This document shows positions 8,720 to 18,191 of a DNA stretch of 64,000 bases, piece after piece. Each line of letters begins with the position of its first letter. Positions within the stretch are counted from its first letter, which is position 1. The translations under genes and the position numbers were made by a program. The notes under the pieces were generated by a model. The model saw only the letters and a program-made list of their open reading frames with translations. It did no database searches and was not told the DNA's origin. Origin of the DNA: JAXGPP01 sp040766885 (lineage in GTDB: Bacteria; Planctomycetota; Planctomycetia; Pirellulales; Thermoguttaceae). The stretch spans positions 1 through 64,000 of the forward strand of contig JAXGPP010000029.1 in NCBI GenBank assembly GCA_040766885.1, read 5' to 3'.

Positions 8720-9400
8720 TTACGATCGCCGGAACAGCCGCGGATTGCCTTCGATGAATCGCTGGATCCATCGCCGGGCGATCGACTGCACGCCACGCTT
8801 CATATACAGGTAGCCAAGCACGGCGACGAACAGCGCCCCCAGGGTATCGACGATCAGGTCCCACATGGTATCCGTCAGCCCGGACGGATCGTCGAACATC
8901 GGTTTCTGCATGTTCATTCCGGCGACGCTGTCCATGGCAAACTCGAATATCTCCCAAACCGCGCCAACGGCCACCGCAAAGCAGAACGCGAAGAATGAGA
9001 TGAACCCCGGCCGCATGTGGAGATCGACCCGCGGGTTCTCGTTTAACACATACACCAGGAGCACGCCGAGGACGCCCAACAACCCGCCCGACGTCGTGTG
9101 CAAGGCGATATCCCACCACCAGTAGCGGCTGTAGTAATCGCGGGTTTCCCCGAGAAAAAGCGCCGCGAAGATGAACGCGATCGTCAACAACTCGAATTCG
9201 GCCGGGATGTAGACATCGAGACGCCGGCTGAGCAGGGCGGGCAGGAGCGTCAGCAACAGAATGCCGCTAATCGCGGCCGTATTGAGCCACTGGCGCTCGT
9301 ACACCGAGAACGCGAGGCCGAGCAAGATGACCGCCTGGAGGACAACGGCCAGCGTTTTGTGAACGCTCCAGGCCGGCGGCGGTGTCTCGTGTGGATCCAT
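8720..9400 (-). CDS. DUF2238/YjdF-like six-helix membrane protein
   Basis: 226 residues from the ATG at 9400 (MDPHETPP). The frame is open for 23 more codons upstream without signal or similarity. About six transmembrane helices are visible. The charged intramembrane motif WWWDIALHTTSGGLLGVLG and WEIFEF, followed by DTMWDLIVDTLGALF, resemble the conserved Asp/His/Trp-Glu residues of DUF2238. The function of the family is unknown. The C-terminal tail is basic (RRWIQRFIEG). It lies downstream of the cyclophilin gene on the same strand, but a strong terminator separates them. Confidence 0.65.
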   Translation of the reverse strand: MDPHETPPPAWSVHKTLAVVLQAVILLGLAFSVYERQWLNTAAISGILLLTLLPALLSRRLDVYIPAEFELLTIAFIFAALFLGETRDYYSRYWWWDIALHTTSGGLLGVLGVLLVYVLNENPRVDLHMRPGFISFFAFCFAVAVGAVWEIFEFAMDSVAGMNMQKPMFDDPSGLTDTMWDLIVDTLGALFVAVLGYLYMKRGVQSIARRWIQRFIEGNPRLFRRS

Positions 9401-9648
9401 TGCGGTGTCAGGCTTCTCCGTGTGCGTCGGCACGCGCCGGTTTTCGCGAGTTGCGCCGACTCGAACCAAGTCCGCCGAGGCTCTGGCAAATCGTGCTGAT
9501 TGCAGCAGTCATCTTCGAGCGGCCAAGGGTCGCCGCTTCGGATTATCAATCCGCAAGCGGCCTTGTCAATGATGCCTCGTCACCCGAACAGTCATGCGCA
9601 ACGGGCAACGCCTGGGATCCGCCTGACCCATTCGGCACTGGACACAAG

Positions 9649-9678
9649 AAGCCTCGGCCGGTTGCCCGGCCGAGGCTT
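9649..9678 (-). terminator. terminator of the cyclophilin gene
   Basis: A perfect 13-bp stem, AAGCCTCGGCCGG, loop of four, CCGGCCGAGGCTT. On the minus strand it is followed by CTTGTGTC, a modest T tract. It lies 32 bp after the cyclophilin stop. The rest of 9401-9709 holds no gene. Confidence 0.65.
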
Positions 9679-9709
9679 CCCGATTTCATCCTTCAGCCCT
9701 CAATCCCTG

Positions 9710-10951
9710 TCATTTGTCCGGCAGCGTTTTCGGCTCGTATGGATGATCCCGTTTGCGGAGGACTTTCGCGCTGATGATCTTGCTGGGCTCGGGGGCGTCT
9801 TCCGCCTCCGGGTCCGGGCGGCGGACGATCTGCGCGAGGACATCCATCCCCTTCACCACGCGGCCGAACACGGTGTGCACGCCGTCGAGGTGTTGGGTGG
9901 GGGCAAAGTTGAGGAAGAACTGCGAACCGCCGCTGTCCGGCGCCGCTGTCTTCGCCATGCTCAAGCTGCCGCGGAAATGCAGGCGGTGGTTCGGGTTGTC
10001 GACCTCGTCAGGGATCGTGTATCCGGGGCCGCCTCCACCCGTGCCCGTCGGATCTCCTCCCTGGGCCATAAATCCGGGGATAACGCGGTGAAACGGCACG
10101 TCTTTGTAGAATCCCTTCTCCACCAGCGAAATGAAGTTGGCCACCGTGTTCGGCGCTTCGTTCTCAAACAGTTCAATCTCGATGTCGCCCGCCGTGGTAT
10201 GAAGAAGAACCCGTGGCAGATCGTCAGCCTTGGCCTCTGCCGCGCGGATCTCGACCTCCTTGGGCCAGACCTCCTTGTAGTAGTCCAGGTTCATCATGGC
10301 CTGCATCGTCTCCTCGGTGACCACCGAGTTGTCGCGCGCGACCTTGGCATACTTCTCGGCATCGTCGTAGTCGCCGACCATGAACGCCGCGCGGGCGGCC
10401 AGATCGTAGACGTGGTTGTTCTTGAAGCCGATGTCGATGAGCTGCTGCGATAGCTTCCGAGCCGCCTCGTAGTTATCCATGCTGACATCCCATCCCAGCA
10501 TGTTGAGGAGGAATTCAGTCAATTCAGGCGTGGGCGACTCGGCGTATGCCTTGACGCCGGCATCGACGAGTTGGGGCAGCATCTTGTCGCCCTTGGAGAT
10601 CAACTCGTTGTAGCGATTCTCGATTTCCTCGCGGCGGGGCGGTTGCGAGTTGCGATACTCCTGACGCAGCCTTCGCATCTCATCGAGAAGCCCCTTCCAT
10701 TCGCCAAACAGGCGGTCGAACTCGCTGGACCCCTGTGCCGGGGCCGCGGCAGGCTGTTCGGCTGCGGGCTGTTCCGCCGCAGGCGGGGCAGTGGGCGGCG
10801 CTGGCTCCGCGGCTGGGGGCTGGCTCGGCGGGGCAGCAGCTTCGGCGGGCGGCGTCGGTTCCGAATTGGCCGGAGCCGAGTCCTGTGCCCACACCATGCC
10901 AGCGATGGTGAATAGCACGAGGCCAGCCAGGGCGATACGGGAAGCGATCAC
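9710..10951 (-). CDS. secreted cyclophilin-type peptidyl-prolyl isomerase
   Basis: 413 residues from a GTG at 10951 with AGGAG ten bases upstream; the longer frame to 11044 lacks a signal. A signal peptide (about 1-22, ending MVWAQ) is followed by a Pro/Ala/Glu-rich linker (23-75) and a helical region (76-235) including TPR-like sequence ARKLSQQLIDIGFKNNHVYD. The cyclophilin domain (about 249-400) has catalytic FHRVIPGFMAQGGDP (Arg289), the GSLSMAK strand, SQFFLNFAP and HLDGVHTVFGRVVKGMD. It should catalyse proline isomerisation outside the cytoplasm. The linker probably spans from an envelope anchor. It is divergent from rsmD with a 151-bp gap. Confidence 0.9.
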   Translation of the reverse strand: MIASRIALAGLVLFTIAGMVWAQDSAPANSEPTPPAEAAAPPSQPPAAEPAPPTAPPAAEQPAAEQPAAAPAQGSSEFDRLFGEWKGLLDEMRRLRQEYRNSQPPRREEIENRYNELISKGDKMLPQLVDAGVKAYAESPTPELTEFLLNMLGWDVSMDNYEAARKLSQQLIDIGFKNNHVYDLAARAAFMVGDYDDAEKYAKVARDNSVVTEETMQAMMNLDYYKEVWPKEVEIRAAEAKADDLPRVLLHTTAGDIEIELFENEAPNTVANFISLVEKGFYKDVPFHRVIPGFMAQGGDPTGTGGGGPGYTIPDEVDNPNHRLHFRGSLSMAKTAAPDSGGSQFFLNFAPTQHLDGVHTVFGRVVKGMDVLAQIVRRPDPEAEDAPEPSKIISAKVLRKRDHPYEPKTLPDK

Positions 10952-11102
10952 GGGGTGGGTACTCCTGGTTATGTGGGGGGCGACCGCGGAGGGTGCCGCG
11001 TCGAAGCAAGCCTCAAGCCGGCCCCGGCCGACTTTCCGGCACAATCCCTTTAAGTTACCATAGACTCGGGAGTTTGTCCGGGGGGGATGGAGGCTGCTGG
11101 GT

Positions 11103-11762
11103 ATGGCTCAGAAGAGGCGACAGCGCTCAGGCGAAAGAAGAGGAGGGAGGGCACACCCCAAGAGCGTGGATCCAGCGGGGATCCGGATTATCGGCGGCCA
11201 GTTTCGGGGCCGCAAGCTCCAGTATGCGGGTGACCTCCGCGTGCGGCCGATGAAGGACCGTACCCGCGAGGCGGTCTTCAATCTCGTTGGCCCCGCCGTG
11301 CGCGGAAAACACGCCATCGACCTGTTTGCTGGTACGGGCGTTCTTGCTCTGGAAGCATTGAGCCGCGGTGCGTTGCGGGCCACGCTGATCGAACAGCATT
11401 TCCCCACGGCGGCGGTCGTCCGCCGCAATGTGGCCACGCTGGAGGCCGATAATCGCTGCCAAGTCATCAGCGGAAGCGTTTTCGCGTGGTGGAAACGACG
11501 GCCCGAAATGGCTATCGAACCCTGGCTTGTCTTCTGCTCGCCGCCCTACGCCTTCTTCGTGGAGCGGAGGGAGCAGATGCTCGCAATCCTCGGGCAGTTG
11601 CTTGCCGCGGGCCCGGAGGAGAGCGTCTTTGTAGTCGAATCGGACGAACGGTTCGATTTTGCTGAACTGCCGGACCCGGAAGGTTGGGACGTGCGCGAGT
11701 ATCCTCCAGCTCGCGTAGGGATCTATTTCAAATCCGCAGGAGGAGTGCCCCCGCCGTCTTAA
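11103..11762 (+). CDS. rsmD: RsmD-family 16S rRNA guanine-N2 methyltransferase
   Basis: 219 residues. IRIIGGQFRGRKL (28-40), RVRPMKDRTREAVFN (46-60), the SAM-binding AIDLFAGTGVLALEALSRGA (71-90) and SPPY at 146-149 (in place of the common DPPY) mark RsmD, which methylates G966 of 16S rRNA in E. coli. The N-terminal 20 residues are basic and variable. It is closely followed (15 bp) by the cupin gene, suggesting co-transcription. The Ser in SPPY is a small deviation; the N6/N2-methyltransferase motif tolerates N, D or S. Confidence 0.88.
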   Translation: MAQKRRQRSGERRGGRAHPKSVDPAGIRIIGGQFRGRKLQYAGDLRVRPMKDRTREAVFNLVGPAVRGKHAIDLFAGTGVLALEALSRGALRATLIEQHFPTAAVVRRNVATLEADNRCQVISGSVFAWWKRRPEMAIEPWLVFCSPPYAFFVERREQMLAILGQLLAAGPEESVFVVESDERFDFAELPDPEGWDVREYPPARVGIYFKSAGGVPPPS

Positions 11763-11777
11763 GGACCGAAGATCGCC

Positions 11778-12137
11778 ATGGACATACGAAACATCGATTC
11801 GATCTCGGCATTTACGACCAAGGACGGATCCGAGATTCGCGAGTTGCTTGCCTACCGAAACTCATGCATCCGCCACCAGTCGCTGGCCGAAGCCCGGCTC
11901 CCGCCTGGCATGAGCACTATGCCTCACCGGCATGCTAAGACCGAGGAGATCTACTACATTCTGGCGGGCCAAGGGCTGATGCAGGTGGACGAAGAGCTTT
12001 CTCAAATCGGCCCCGGCGATGCGGTTGCCATTCCGCCCGGTACTCGGCACCAAATCACCAATACGGGGAGTTCGGTGCTCAGGTTCCTCTGCTGTTGCGC
12101 TCCGCCGTACGAACACGACGACACGCTGTTGGAGTAG
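11778..12137 (+). CDS. single-domain cupin protein
   Basis: 119 residues, one beta-barrel cupin. The metal ligands are visible: His50 and His52 (MPHRHAKTEE), Glu57 (or Glu56) and His91 (GTRHQITN), in the spacing HxHx(4)E ... H. The strand GLMQVDEELSQIGPGDAVAIPPG is typical of the phosphomannose-isomerase-like or mannose-6-phosphate-isomerase-like cupins. Small cupins of this type bind a divalent metal and either isomerise sugars or act as binding proteins, and the substrate cannot be read from sequence. The C-terminal CCCAPPYEHDD contains three adjacent Cys. It sits 15 bp after rsmD. Confidence 0.82.
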   Translation: MDIRNIDSISAFTTKDGSEIRELLAYRNSCIRHQSLAEARLPPGMSTMPHRHAKTEEIYYILAGQGLMQVDEELSQIGPGDAVAIPPGTRHQITNTGSSVLRFLCCCAPPYEHDDTLLE

Positions 12138-12362
12138 CTCCGCGGTGTGGATCACCTTTGTGGGCAAGCGGCGTCCCTCTGTCCGGGCATCGGTGGCCGA
12201 GCCCTCCAAATCGTTGTCGTTTTCCTGATCGGCACCGTGCGTATGCCGAACGTCAACGGACACCCGTTTCGGTAACTCGCGTTTTACTCATTCAACGCAG
12301 TTTACCGATGCTATCCGACACGGATCGTATGGACATGGTCGGGATGTGTCAGAGAGGGAGCT

Positions 12363-14717
12363 ATGACGCGGCAGCAGCACGAGCCGATTTGGCCGTTCCT
12401 TTGCGTGTTGTCATTGCTGTTTGTATTGAGCGTGACAACGCCGCGGAGTTGGGAGCGATCGTACGAGAAGGCTCCCTGGGAGGTGGCGGATCGGAAGGCT
12501 AGCGATGCTCGTCCGGTAGTCGCCGCGTCGTCGGGGAAAGCGGGGGCGGTCACCGACGGAGCTATCGCCGAGGTTTCGTCGACGGCTGTCGCCATGGTTC
12601 TTCCGACCGCGGCCACCGCTGAAATCTCATTGCCCGACTTTGTCGGCTACGAGCCCGCTGAGACGGCTGCACGGATCGCGGCACTGATCGGGGAGCCTGA
12701 AGCCGAACCTGGGGCGGTCGCCACGACCGAACTTGGTGGGGAGACCGGAACGCCCGATACGCCCGACGTCGAGGCCGCGCCCACAAATGGCCTGGCGATG
12801 CCCGCAGCTTCGGACCCGGTCGACATGGAGCCGGCCCCGGAAGAGCCGCCCGTTGCGGTGCCAGCCACAACCGAAGTCGCCGGTGAAGACTCGTCTGAGC
12901 CGCAGGAGGACGCTGCGTCGCCGGAGAGTCTTGTGGACGAGACCCCGGCAGCCGAGCCCGCCATCGTTGACGGCGCTTGGCCCGAGCCGCGGTCACTGCT
13001 GGCTCGATTGGATGAAGCAGCCCAGAACGCGGTTCTCGGCCCGTGGGCCGGAGAGGCCGCCCGTCTGGTGCGAGCGTTCGGCACAGCAGCGGCTTCGCAG
13101 CAATCGGCCGAAGCCCAACAACTCGCGCGGCAGTTGCACTCGCACGGCCAGAAGGCCGATGCCTTGGCCCTGCAATTGGGCCCGACCGCTGAGGCTGGCG
13201 ATCTGAGACGGCTTCAGCATGGTCTCGCCCGGCGGCTAGACGTTTGGTGGCGGGTGTTGCCCCTGGTCGGCATCGACCGGTCCACGCTCCAATGGACTGA
13301 TCTGCTGCGGCACATCGAGCAATACGAGTCTCAGGGAACGAGAGCGGACGCGGCGCGGTTGGCCGCCGACCTTCGCCAATTGGCCGCTTCGCCGACAGTC
13401 GAGTGCCGACAAATCGCCGAACGGCTCGAGATCCACTACTGTAACGCCAATGTCCGCCTGACCGTCAGGCAGGATCTGCTCAACCGGTTCATGCCGGAGC
13501 GCGCGCCGGAGTATCAATGGGTGTGCGACCGCGTTTTGGGCAAACCGGTTCATGGGTCGAGCGTGACGATGTCGAAGTTGGGCGTCCGGCTGATTCCCGA
13601 TTCCAGCCGCTGGCGGCTGGCGTTGGACATCGAAGGGATCGTCACTGCAAATACGTGGTCTGAGAGCGGGCCAGCGACCTTCTGGAGCGACAGTGCGTCG
13701 GCCTACAGGGCGTGGAAGGAGGTCGAGCTTCGGCTCGATGGAGTGCGAGCGCAGCTGGTGCAGCTTCGCGTGGCCAATGAAACACAACTGCGGGCAGTGC
13801 GAACCGACCTCGATCCGATACCCGTCATCGGTGCGCTGGCCAACGGGGTGGCTCGGTCGCAATACGATCAGCGGCAGCCCCAGGCGCGAGCCGAAGTGGA
13901 GTACAAGGTTGCCCATCGCGCTGGAATCCAGATCGACCGCGAGGCCAAGCTGCGCCTGGAGGACCTGAACGGTCGCCTCGAGCAGCGGCTCCTTGGCCCG
14001 CTTTCGAACGTGGGAATCGAACCCGTCGTGCTCGAGTCGCAAACCAGCGCCGAACGGCTCACGGCGCGGCTCAGACTCGCCGCGGCCGATCAGCTTGGCG
14101 CCAATACGCCCCGACCTCAGGCCCCGGCCGGGAGTCTGGCAAGCGTGCAAATTCACGAATCGGCGATCAACAATCTGCTGGCTGGACTGGAACTCGACGG
14201 CCAGGTGCTTTCCATTCCCGAACTCAGGCAGCGGATCGCCGAGCGGGTTGGACGGCCCGAGATTGCCCAGCGGACGAGCGAGAGCGACGACGTGGTCGTG
14301 GGGTTTGCCGATCGAGAGGCAGTGGCGGTGCATTGCCGGGATGGCGAGGTGCACGTAGTGCTCGCCATCAAGGTGCTGGTGAAGCCGCCGCGGCGGTGGA
14401 CCGACTTCCGGCTGCGAGCGCGTTACAAGCCGCGGATTCGCGGCCTGAACGCCGAATTGGTCCGCGAGGGGGTGGTCGAATTGAGTGGCCCGCGGCTGTC
14501 GACGCGTTCGCAGATTCCGCTCCGAAGCGTCGCAAGCAAGATCTTCTCCCCCGATCAGCCCCTTCGGCTGACGCCGGAAGAAATGCAGGACGACGCGCGG
14601 CTCTCTCAAGTATCCATTACGCAGTTCGTGATCGCCGACGGCTGGCTGGGAATGGCGTGCGGCGCCGCAACTGGCAGCCCTGTCGCCATGGCAAGCCGCG
14701 ACTTCGATGCGAATTAG
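12363..14717 (+). CDS. large envelope protein of unknown function
   Basis: 784 residues that I do not recognise. An N-terminal helix (about 9-29, IWPFLCVLSLLFVLSVT) looks like a signal anchor. Residues 40-215 are a Glu/Pro/Ala-rich spacer without structure. Residues 220-340 are helical, and about 350-770 is a mixed beta-rich region with two weakly similar parts: VRLTVRQDLLNRFM...LGKPVHGSSVTMSKLGVRLI and SVQIHESAINNLLAGLEL...GFADREAVAVHCRDGEVHVVL. The paired pattern of a binding sheet plus helix recalls lipid-transfer-like folds, but I cannot support that. It would sit in the periplasm. GGAG lies just before the ATG. It stands alone. Confidence 0.7.
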   Translation: MTRQQHEPIWPFLCVLSLLFVLSVTTPRSWERSYEKAPWEVADRKASDARPVVAASSGKAGAVTDGAIAEVSSTAVAMVLPTAATAEISLPDFVGYEPAETAARIAALIGEPEAEPGAVATTELGGETGTPDTPDVEAAPTNGLAMPAASDPVDMEPAPEEPPVAVPATTEVAGEDSSEPQEDAASPESLVDETPAAEPAIVDGAWPEPRSLLARLDEAAQNAVLGPWAGEAARLVRAFGTAAASQQSAEAQQLARQLHSHGQKADALALQLGPTAEAGDLRRLQHGLARRLDVWWRVLPLVGIDRSTLQWTDLLRHIEQYESQGTRADAARLAADLRQLAASPTVECRQIAERLEIHYCNANVRLTVRQDLLNRFMPERAPEYQWVCDRVLGKPVHGSSVTMSKLGVRLIPDSSRWRLALDIEGIVTANTWSESGPATFWSDSASAYRAWKEVELRLDGVRAQLVQLRVANETQLRAVRTDLDPIPVIGALANGVARSQYDQRQPQARAEVEYKVAHRAGIQIDREAKLRLEDLNGRLEQRLLGPLSNVGIEPVVLESQTSAERLTARLRLAAADQLGANTPRPQAPAGSLASVQIHESAINNLLAGLELDGQVLSIPELRQRIAERVGRPEIAQRTSESDDVVVGFADREAVAVHCRDGEVHVVLAIKVLVKPPRRWTDFRLRARYKPRIRGLNAELVREGVVELSGPRLSTRSQIPLRSVASKIFSPDQPLRLTPEEMQDDARLSQVSITQFVIADGWLGMACGAATGSPVAMASRDFDAN

Positions 14718-14878
14718 TCCGCGCGGAGGGCAAATGGGCTTGCAGCCGTGTTGAGAACCCCGGCGACTGCTTCGGCCGAGTAGCGAGCGATGGACTCTGT
14801 GTCCTGCGATGCGACCCTCGCGCACCCCGCGCCCCAGAGGTGGCTGATTGGTTGGTCGTGCCGGTATTTACGTTCGCA

Positions 14879-16729
14879 CTACGGCTGCGGCGAAACGCCC
14901 GCGAAGGCGCGCAGATCGTTCTCGATCCGCACCAGGCGGTCGGCCTGAAGTGCCTTGGCAGCCGGTAGGTCGACGCTTGCCAGCGGCGTATCGTAGGCGA
15001 ACATGTAGAACTTGACCTTGGGTTCGGTGCCCGAGGGCCGCACGGCGATGTAATTGCCGTCCAGTTCGAGGTCGAGCATGACCAGATCACCTGTCGGGCC
15101 GTCGAGCGGTTCGGCCCGGCCACCGACCGCACGCGCCGTATTGCTCAAGTAGTCTCTCACTCGCTTGACCGGCATGCCGCCGAGGCTCGCCGGCGGATCG
15201 TCGCGGAACTGTTTCATCAGGGCGATCATCCGGTCCATGCCTTCTGAACCGGGCATGGTTATCGAAATCGCCCGCTCGGTATGCAGGCCATAGCGGCGGA
15301 ACAGATCGTCGAGCTTCTGGTGGATCGAAAGCCCGTCCGCCTTGGCCCTTGCAGCCAGTTCAGCAAGCAGCATCGAAGCCACGCCGGCGTCCTTGTCGCG
15401 GCAATGATCGCCGACCAGGAATCCGTACGACTCCTCGGCTCCCAGGATGAATCCGGCCGGTCCGCGATCTTCGATAACCCCGCCGATATATTTGAAGCCC
15501 ACCAGCAAATCGCCCACCGTGGTCACTCCGTGCCCATCGGCGATGCGGCGGATCAGCTCCGTGGTGACGATCGTTTTCACGACATACTGCTTGGCGGTCA
15601 GCGAGCCTGTTGCCGCCTCGATTTCCAGAAGGTAGTCGGCCAGCAGGGCCGCAATCTGGTTGCCGGTAATTGTAGCCCAGGGCGATCCGGGATCGCTTGT
15701 CAACGGAGCGGCGCAGCCCACGCGATCGCAATCCGGATCGGTGGCCAGGATCAGGTCGGCGCCTGTCTGACGGGCCCGTTCGATGATGGCGTCGAAGACT
15801 CTCGGGTTTTCCGGATTCGAGACGTGGCCCGGTACGTTGGGGAAGTCGCCGCTCGGCTCAGCGTGTGGGCCGAACAGTTCGACATCTTTGAACCCCGAGC
15901 GTTCCAGCGCCGGCAGCACGGCCGATGCCCCGACGCCGTGCAGCGGCGAGTAGATGATCTTCAGCTCGCGAGGCCCGGGGCGGCTCTGTGTGGCCATCGC
16001 GTCGACGTAGGCCCGGTCCACCTCGTCCTGGACGTAGAGGACCTTGCCCGAGCGCAGCGCCTCCTCGAAAGGCGTGCGGCGGATCTCCCGGACGTTCATC
16101 ACCGCCTCGATCACACCGGTATCGTGCGGCGGCAGGAGTTGCCCGCCGGTGGACCAATAAGCCTTCACCGCGTTGTCACTCGGCGGGTTGTGGCTCGCCG
16201 TAACCATGATGCCGCAGGAACAGCCCTTATGCCGCACGCCAAACGACAGCTCTGGCGTGCTGCGGTATCCATCGAGAAAGTACACCTGGAAACCGCTGGC
16301 CACCATGACCTCACTGCACAATTCGGCAAAATGCCGCGAGCGGTGCCGGGTGTCGTAGGCGATCGCACACGAGAGCGTGCCGCCGGCATGCGCCTTCACA
16401 TAATCCGCCAGCCCCTGGGCGCTTTCGCCAATGGTGCGGTCGTTGATCGCATTGCTGCCCACCGGGTACATTCTCCCCCGCCGCCCGCCGGTGCCGAAGG
16501 GGATGATGGTCCAGAAGGCGTCGTCGAGTTCCTGCCAGCGGCCGGCGGCCACCAACTCCAACACCTGCGGCACATATTCGGCATAGCGGGGCTCTGTGAG
16601 CCAGGCGCGGATATTCTCGACGGCGCCGGCCGACAGTTTACCGCCCTGGGCGGCCTGCTCGATCTGACGCAGAGCGGATTGAACAGCGGCAGTGTTGGCT
16701 TGGCTGGACATCGGTGTGGCAGAATTCAT
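14879..16729 (-). CDS. phosphoglucomutase/phosphomannomutase (phosphohexomutase)
   Basis: 616 residues, longer than GlmM and close to the PgcA/Pgm2 type. The phosphoserine loop is MVTASHNPPSDNAVKAYW with Ser179. The Mg-binding loop is DPDCDRVG (331-338). The sugar-binding loop is GAEESYGFLVGDHCRDKDAG, and the C-terminal phosphate loop is RPSGTEPKVKFY. The N-terminal ~75 residues form an extra helical cap before the conserved IPFGTGGRRGRM. It interconverts hexose 1- and 6-phosphates. A second, GlmM-like phosphohexomutase lies 2.2 kb away on the other strand, so the two enzymes probably divide substrates. The start at 16729 is preceded by CAGG only; Met7 is an alternative. Confidence 0.93.
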   Translation of the reverse strand: MNSATPMSSQANTAAVQSALRQIEQAAQGGKLSAGAVENIRAWLTEPRYAEYVPQVLELVAAGRWQELDDAFWTIIPFGTGGRRGRMYPVGSNAINDRTIGESAQGLADYVKAHAGGTLSCAIAYDTRHRSRHFAELCSEVMVASGFQVYFLDGYRSTPELSFGVRHKGCSCGIMVTASHNPPSDNAVKAYWSTGGQLLPPHDTGVIEAVMNVREIRRTPFEEALRSGKVLYVQDEVDRAYVDAMATQSRPGPRELKIIYSPLHGVGASAVLPALERSGFKDVELFGPHAEPSGDFPNVPGHVSNPENPRVFDAIIERARQTGADLILATDPDCDRVGCAAPLTSDPGSPWATITGNQIAALLADYLLEIEAATGSLTAKQYVVKTIVTTELIRRIADGHGVTTVGDLLVGFKYIGGVIEDRGPAGFILGAEESYGFLVGDHCRDKDAGVASMLLAELAARAKADGLSIHQKLDDLFRRYGLHTERAISITMPGSEGMDRMIALMKQFRDDPPASLGGMPVKRVRDYLSNTARAVGGRAEPLDGPTGDLVMLDLELDGNYIAVRPSGTEPKVKFYMFAYDTPLASVDLPAAKALQADRLVRIENDLRAFAGVSPQP

Positions 16730-16809
16730 CCTGAGGGACTCGTGTATTCTCAGACAGTGTCCTGAATTATAGCCCCTCTGGAAAGGAGGGGTGGTTGGCG
16801 CGGACGCGG

Positions 16810-18177
16810 CTACGGCGCCAGTTCGATGTTTGCCATGCCTTCCTCGCCGGGCTGGAAGAGATTGCCGAGAAAACGCAGGTTCTTTGGTCCGGCGTCCCCG
16901 GGTGAAACGCGCACCGCGTATCGATATCGCGGCTGGCTCGGAGGACCGGACTCATGATGATCGACCGCAGAGTTGTAGACGATATTGCCCTGGATGACCA
17001 CATCGCTCAGCGGCGGGTTCTCGGGCTTCTGGCCGGCGTCGAACCACATCGGACTAGTGCTGCGGCCCGGCCCGCCCCAGATCCAGTGGGCGTTGCCATA
17101 GCCGAAATCGGAGATCACGTTGCTGGCGATGATCGAGCCGTGGTCGAAGTTCGGTTCGCCTGCGCGGCCGTCGCTGCTGGTGGCCCCCGGCATGAGGCCG
17201 ATCGCCCACAGATCGTTCTTGATGAACTGATTGCCGACGATCAGCACATGGCGCGAGCCGTGCATCGCTTTCATGCCGGCAAACGCATTGTTCACGATAT
17301 TGCTGCTGACGATCACATGGTCGGCGTGCAGGTCGATGCCCTGGGCCGCATTCTCAATGTAGTTGCCGATGATCTGAACGCAATCGCTTTCGCGCGGCCC
17401 GGTCACCACGATTGCCGAGCCTTGATGCCAATTGTCGACGTAGCCCCGATCCCACACTTCCTGGGAAATGATCGCCCCCTTCTGCGCCGCGCGTTTGACG
17501 AACTTGCCGAGCCCATGTCGGTCCTGCATTTCCGGCGTCGGAAGCATGTCATGCTCGATGACTTGGTTTCCTTGAACCAGTGCGCCGCGGCAGTTGTCCA
17601 GCGCGATGCCGGTGCCGTCGATGCACTGGAACGCATATCCCCAATCGGGGCTGCCGGTGCGATCGTCCACCGAGATCGCCATGTAGTTCTCCACCCGGCA
17701 ATTGCGGATCTGGCACAACCGCCCGCGGCTCACGCGGATAGCGGCCGCGGGACTGCGGTGATCGAGCACCTGAACTCCGTCAAGCACCAAGCCGTCGCAA
17801 TCGATGGCAACCACCGCCGGTTCCGTGCTGCTCCGGGCGTCGGCAGATCGGGTGAGCACCAGATCTCGAACGATCACATCGGCTGCATGCTCGATCTCCA
17901 GGATCGGCGCCTGTGGGTTCTTCTGTATGATCCGGCCTCTGCCATAAAGACCGGCATGGTCGCCCCGAAGCCGCAGCTTGGCGCTGATTTCATAGTCGCC
18001 GGCCGGTACATGGATCGTTCGGCCGGGATTCGCGTCCAAGGCGGCCTGGATCGTTGCATAGCCAGCTACAGACACATCGCCCTCCGGCTCGCCGGGCGTG
18101 GGCGAATACAGGGCGGCGCCCGCGACCACGGCCAGTAGTCCCATGACTCCCGCGACCCATGTAGATGCTCTTTTCAT
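16810..18177 (-). CDS. secreted right-handed beta-helix protein
   Basis: 455 residues from the ATG at 18177, preceded by GGAGAG. The frame is open further upstream but without a signal. An N-terminal signal or anchor is visible (STWVAGVMGLLAVVAGAALY). An ATIQAALDANPGRTIHVPAGDYEI segment is typical of the start of a pectate-lyase-like beta-helix. About ten coils follow, rich in Asn and Val (for example VIVRDLVLTRS, VSSNIVNNAFAGM, VVIQGNIVYNSAV). The family includes polysaccharide lyases, epimerases and hydrolases; no catalytic set is identifiable. It shares the minus strand with the methyltransferase 14 bp upstream, so the pair may be co-transcribed. Confidence 0.83.
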   Translation of the reverse strand: MKRASTWVAGVMGLLAVVAGAALYSPTPGEPEGDVSVAGYATIQAALDANPGRTIHVPAGDYEISAKLRLRGDHAGLYGRGRIIQKNPQAPILEIEHAADVIVRDLVLTRSADARSSTEPAVVAIDCDGLVLDGVQVLDHRSPAAAIRVSRGRLCQIRNCRVENYMAISVDDRTGSPDWGYAFQCIDGTGIALDNCRGALVQGNQVIEHDMLPTPEMQDRHGLGKFVKRAAQKGAIISQEVWDRGYVDNWHQGSAIVVTGPRESDCVQIIGNYIENAAQGIDLHADHVIVSSNIVNNAFAGMKAMHGSRHVLIVGNQFIKNDLWAIGLMPGATSSDGRAGEPNFDHGSIIASNVISDFGYGNAHWIWGGPGRSTSPMWFDAGQKPENPPLSDVVIQGNIVYNSAVDHHESGPPSQPRYRYAVRVSPGDAGPKNLRFLGNLFQPGEEGMANIELAP

Positions 18178-18191
18178 CCATCTCTCCGGTT

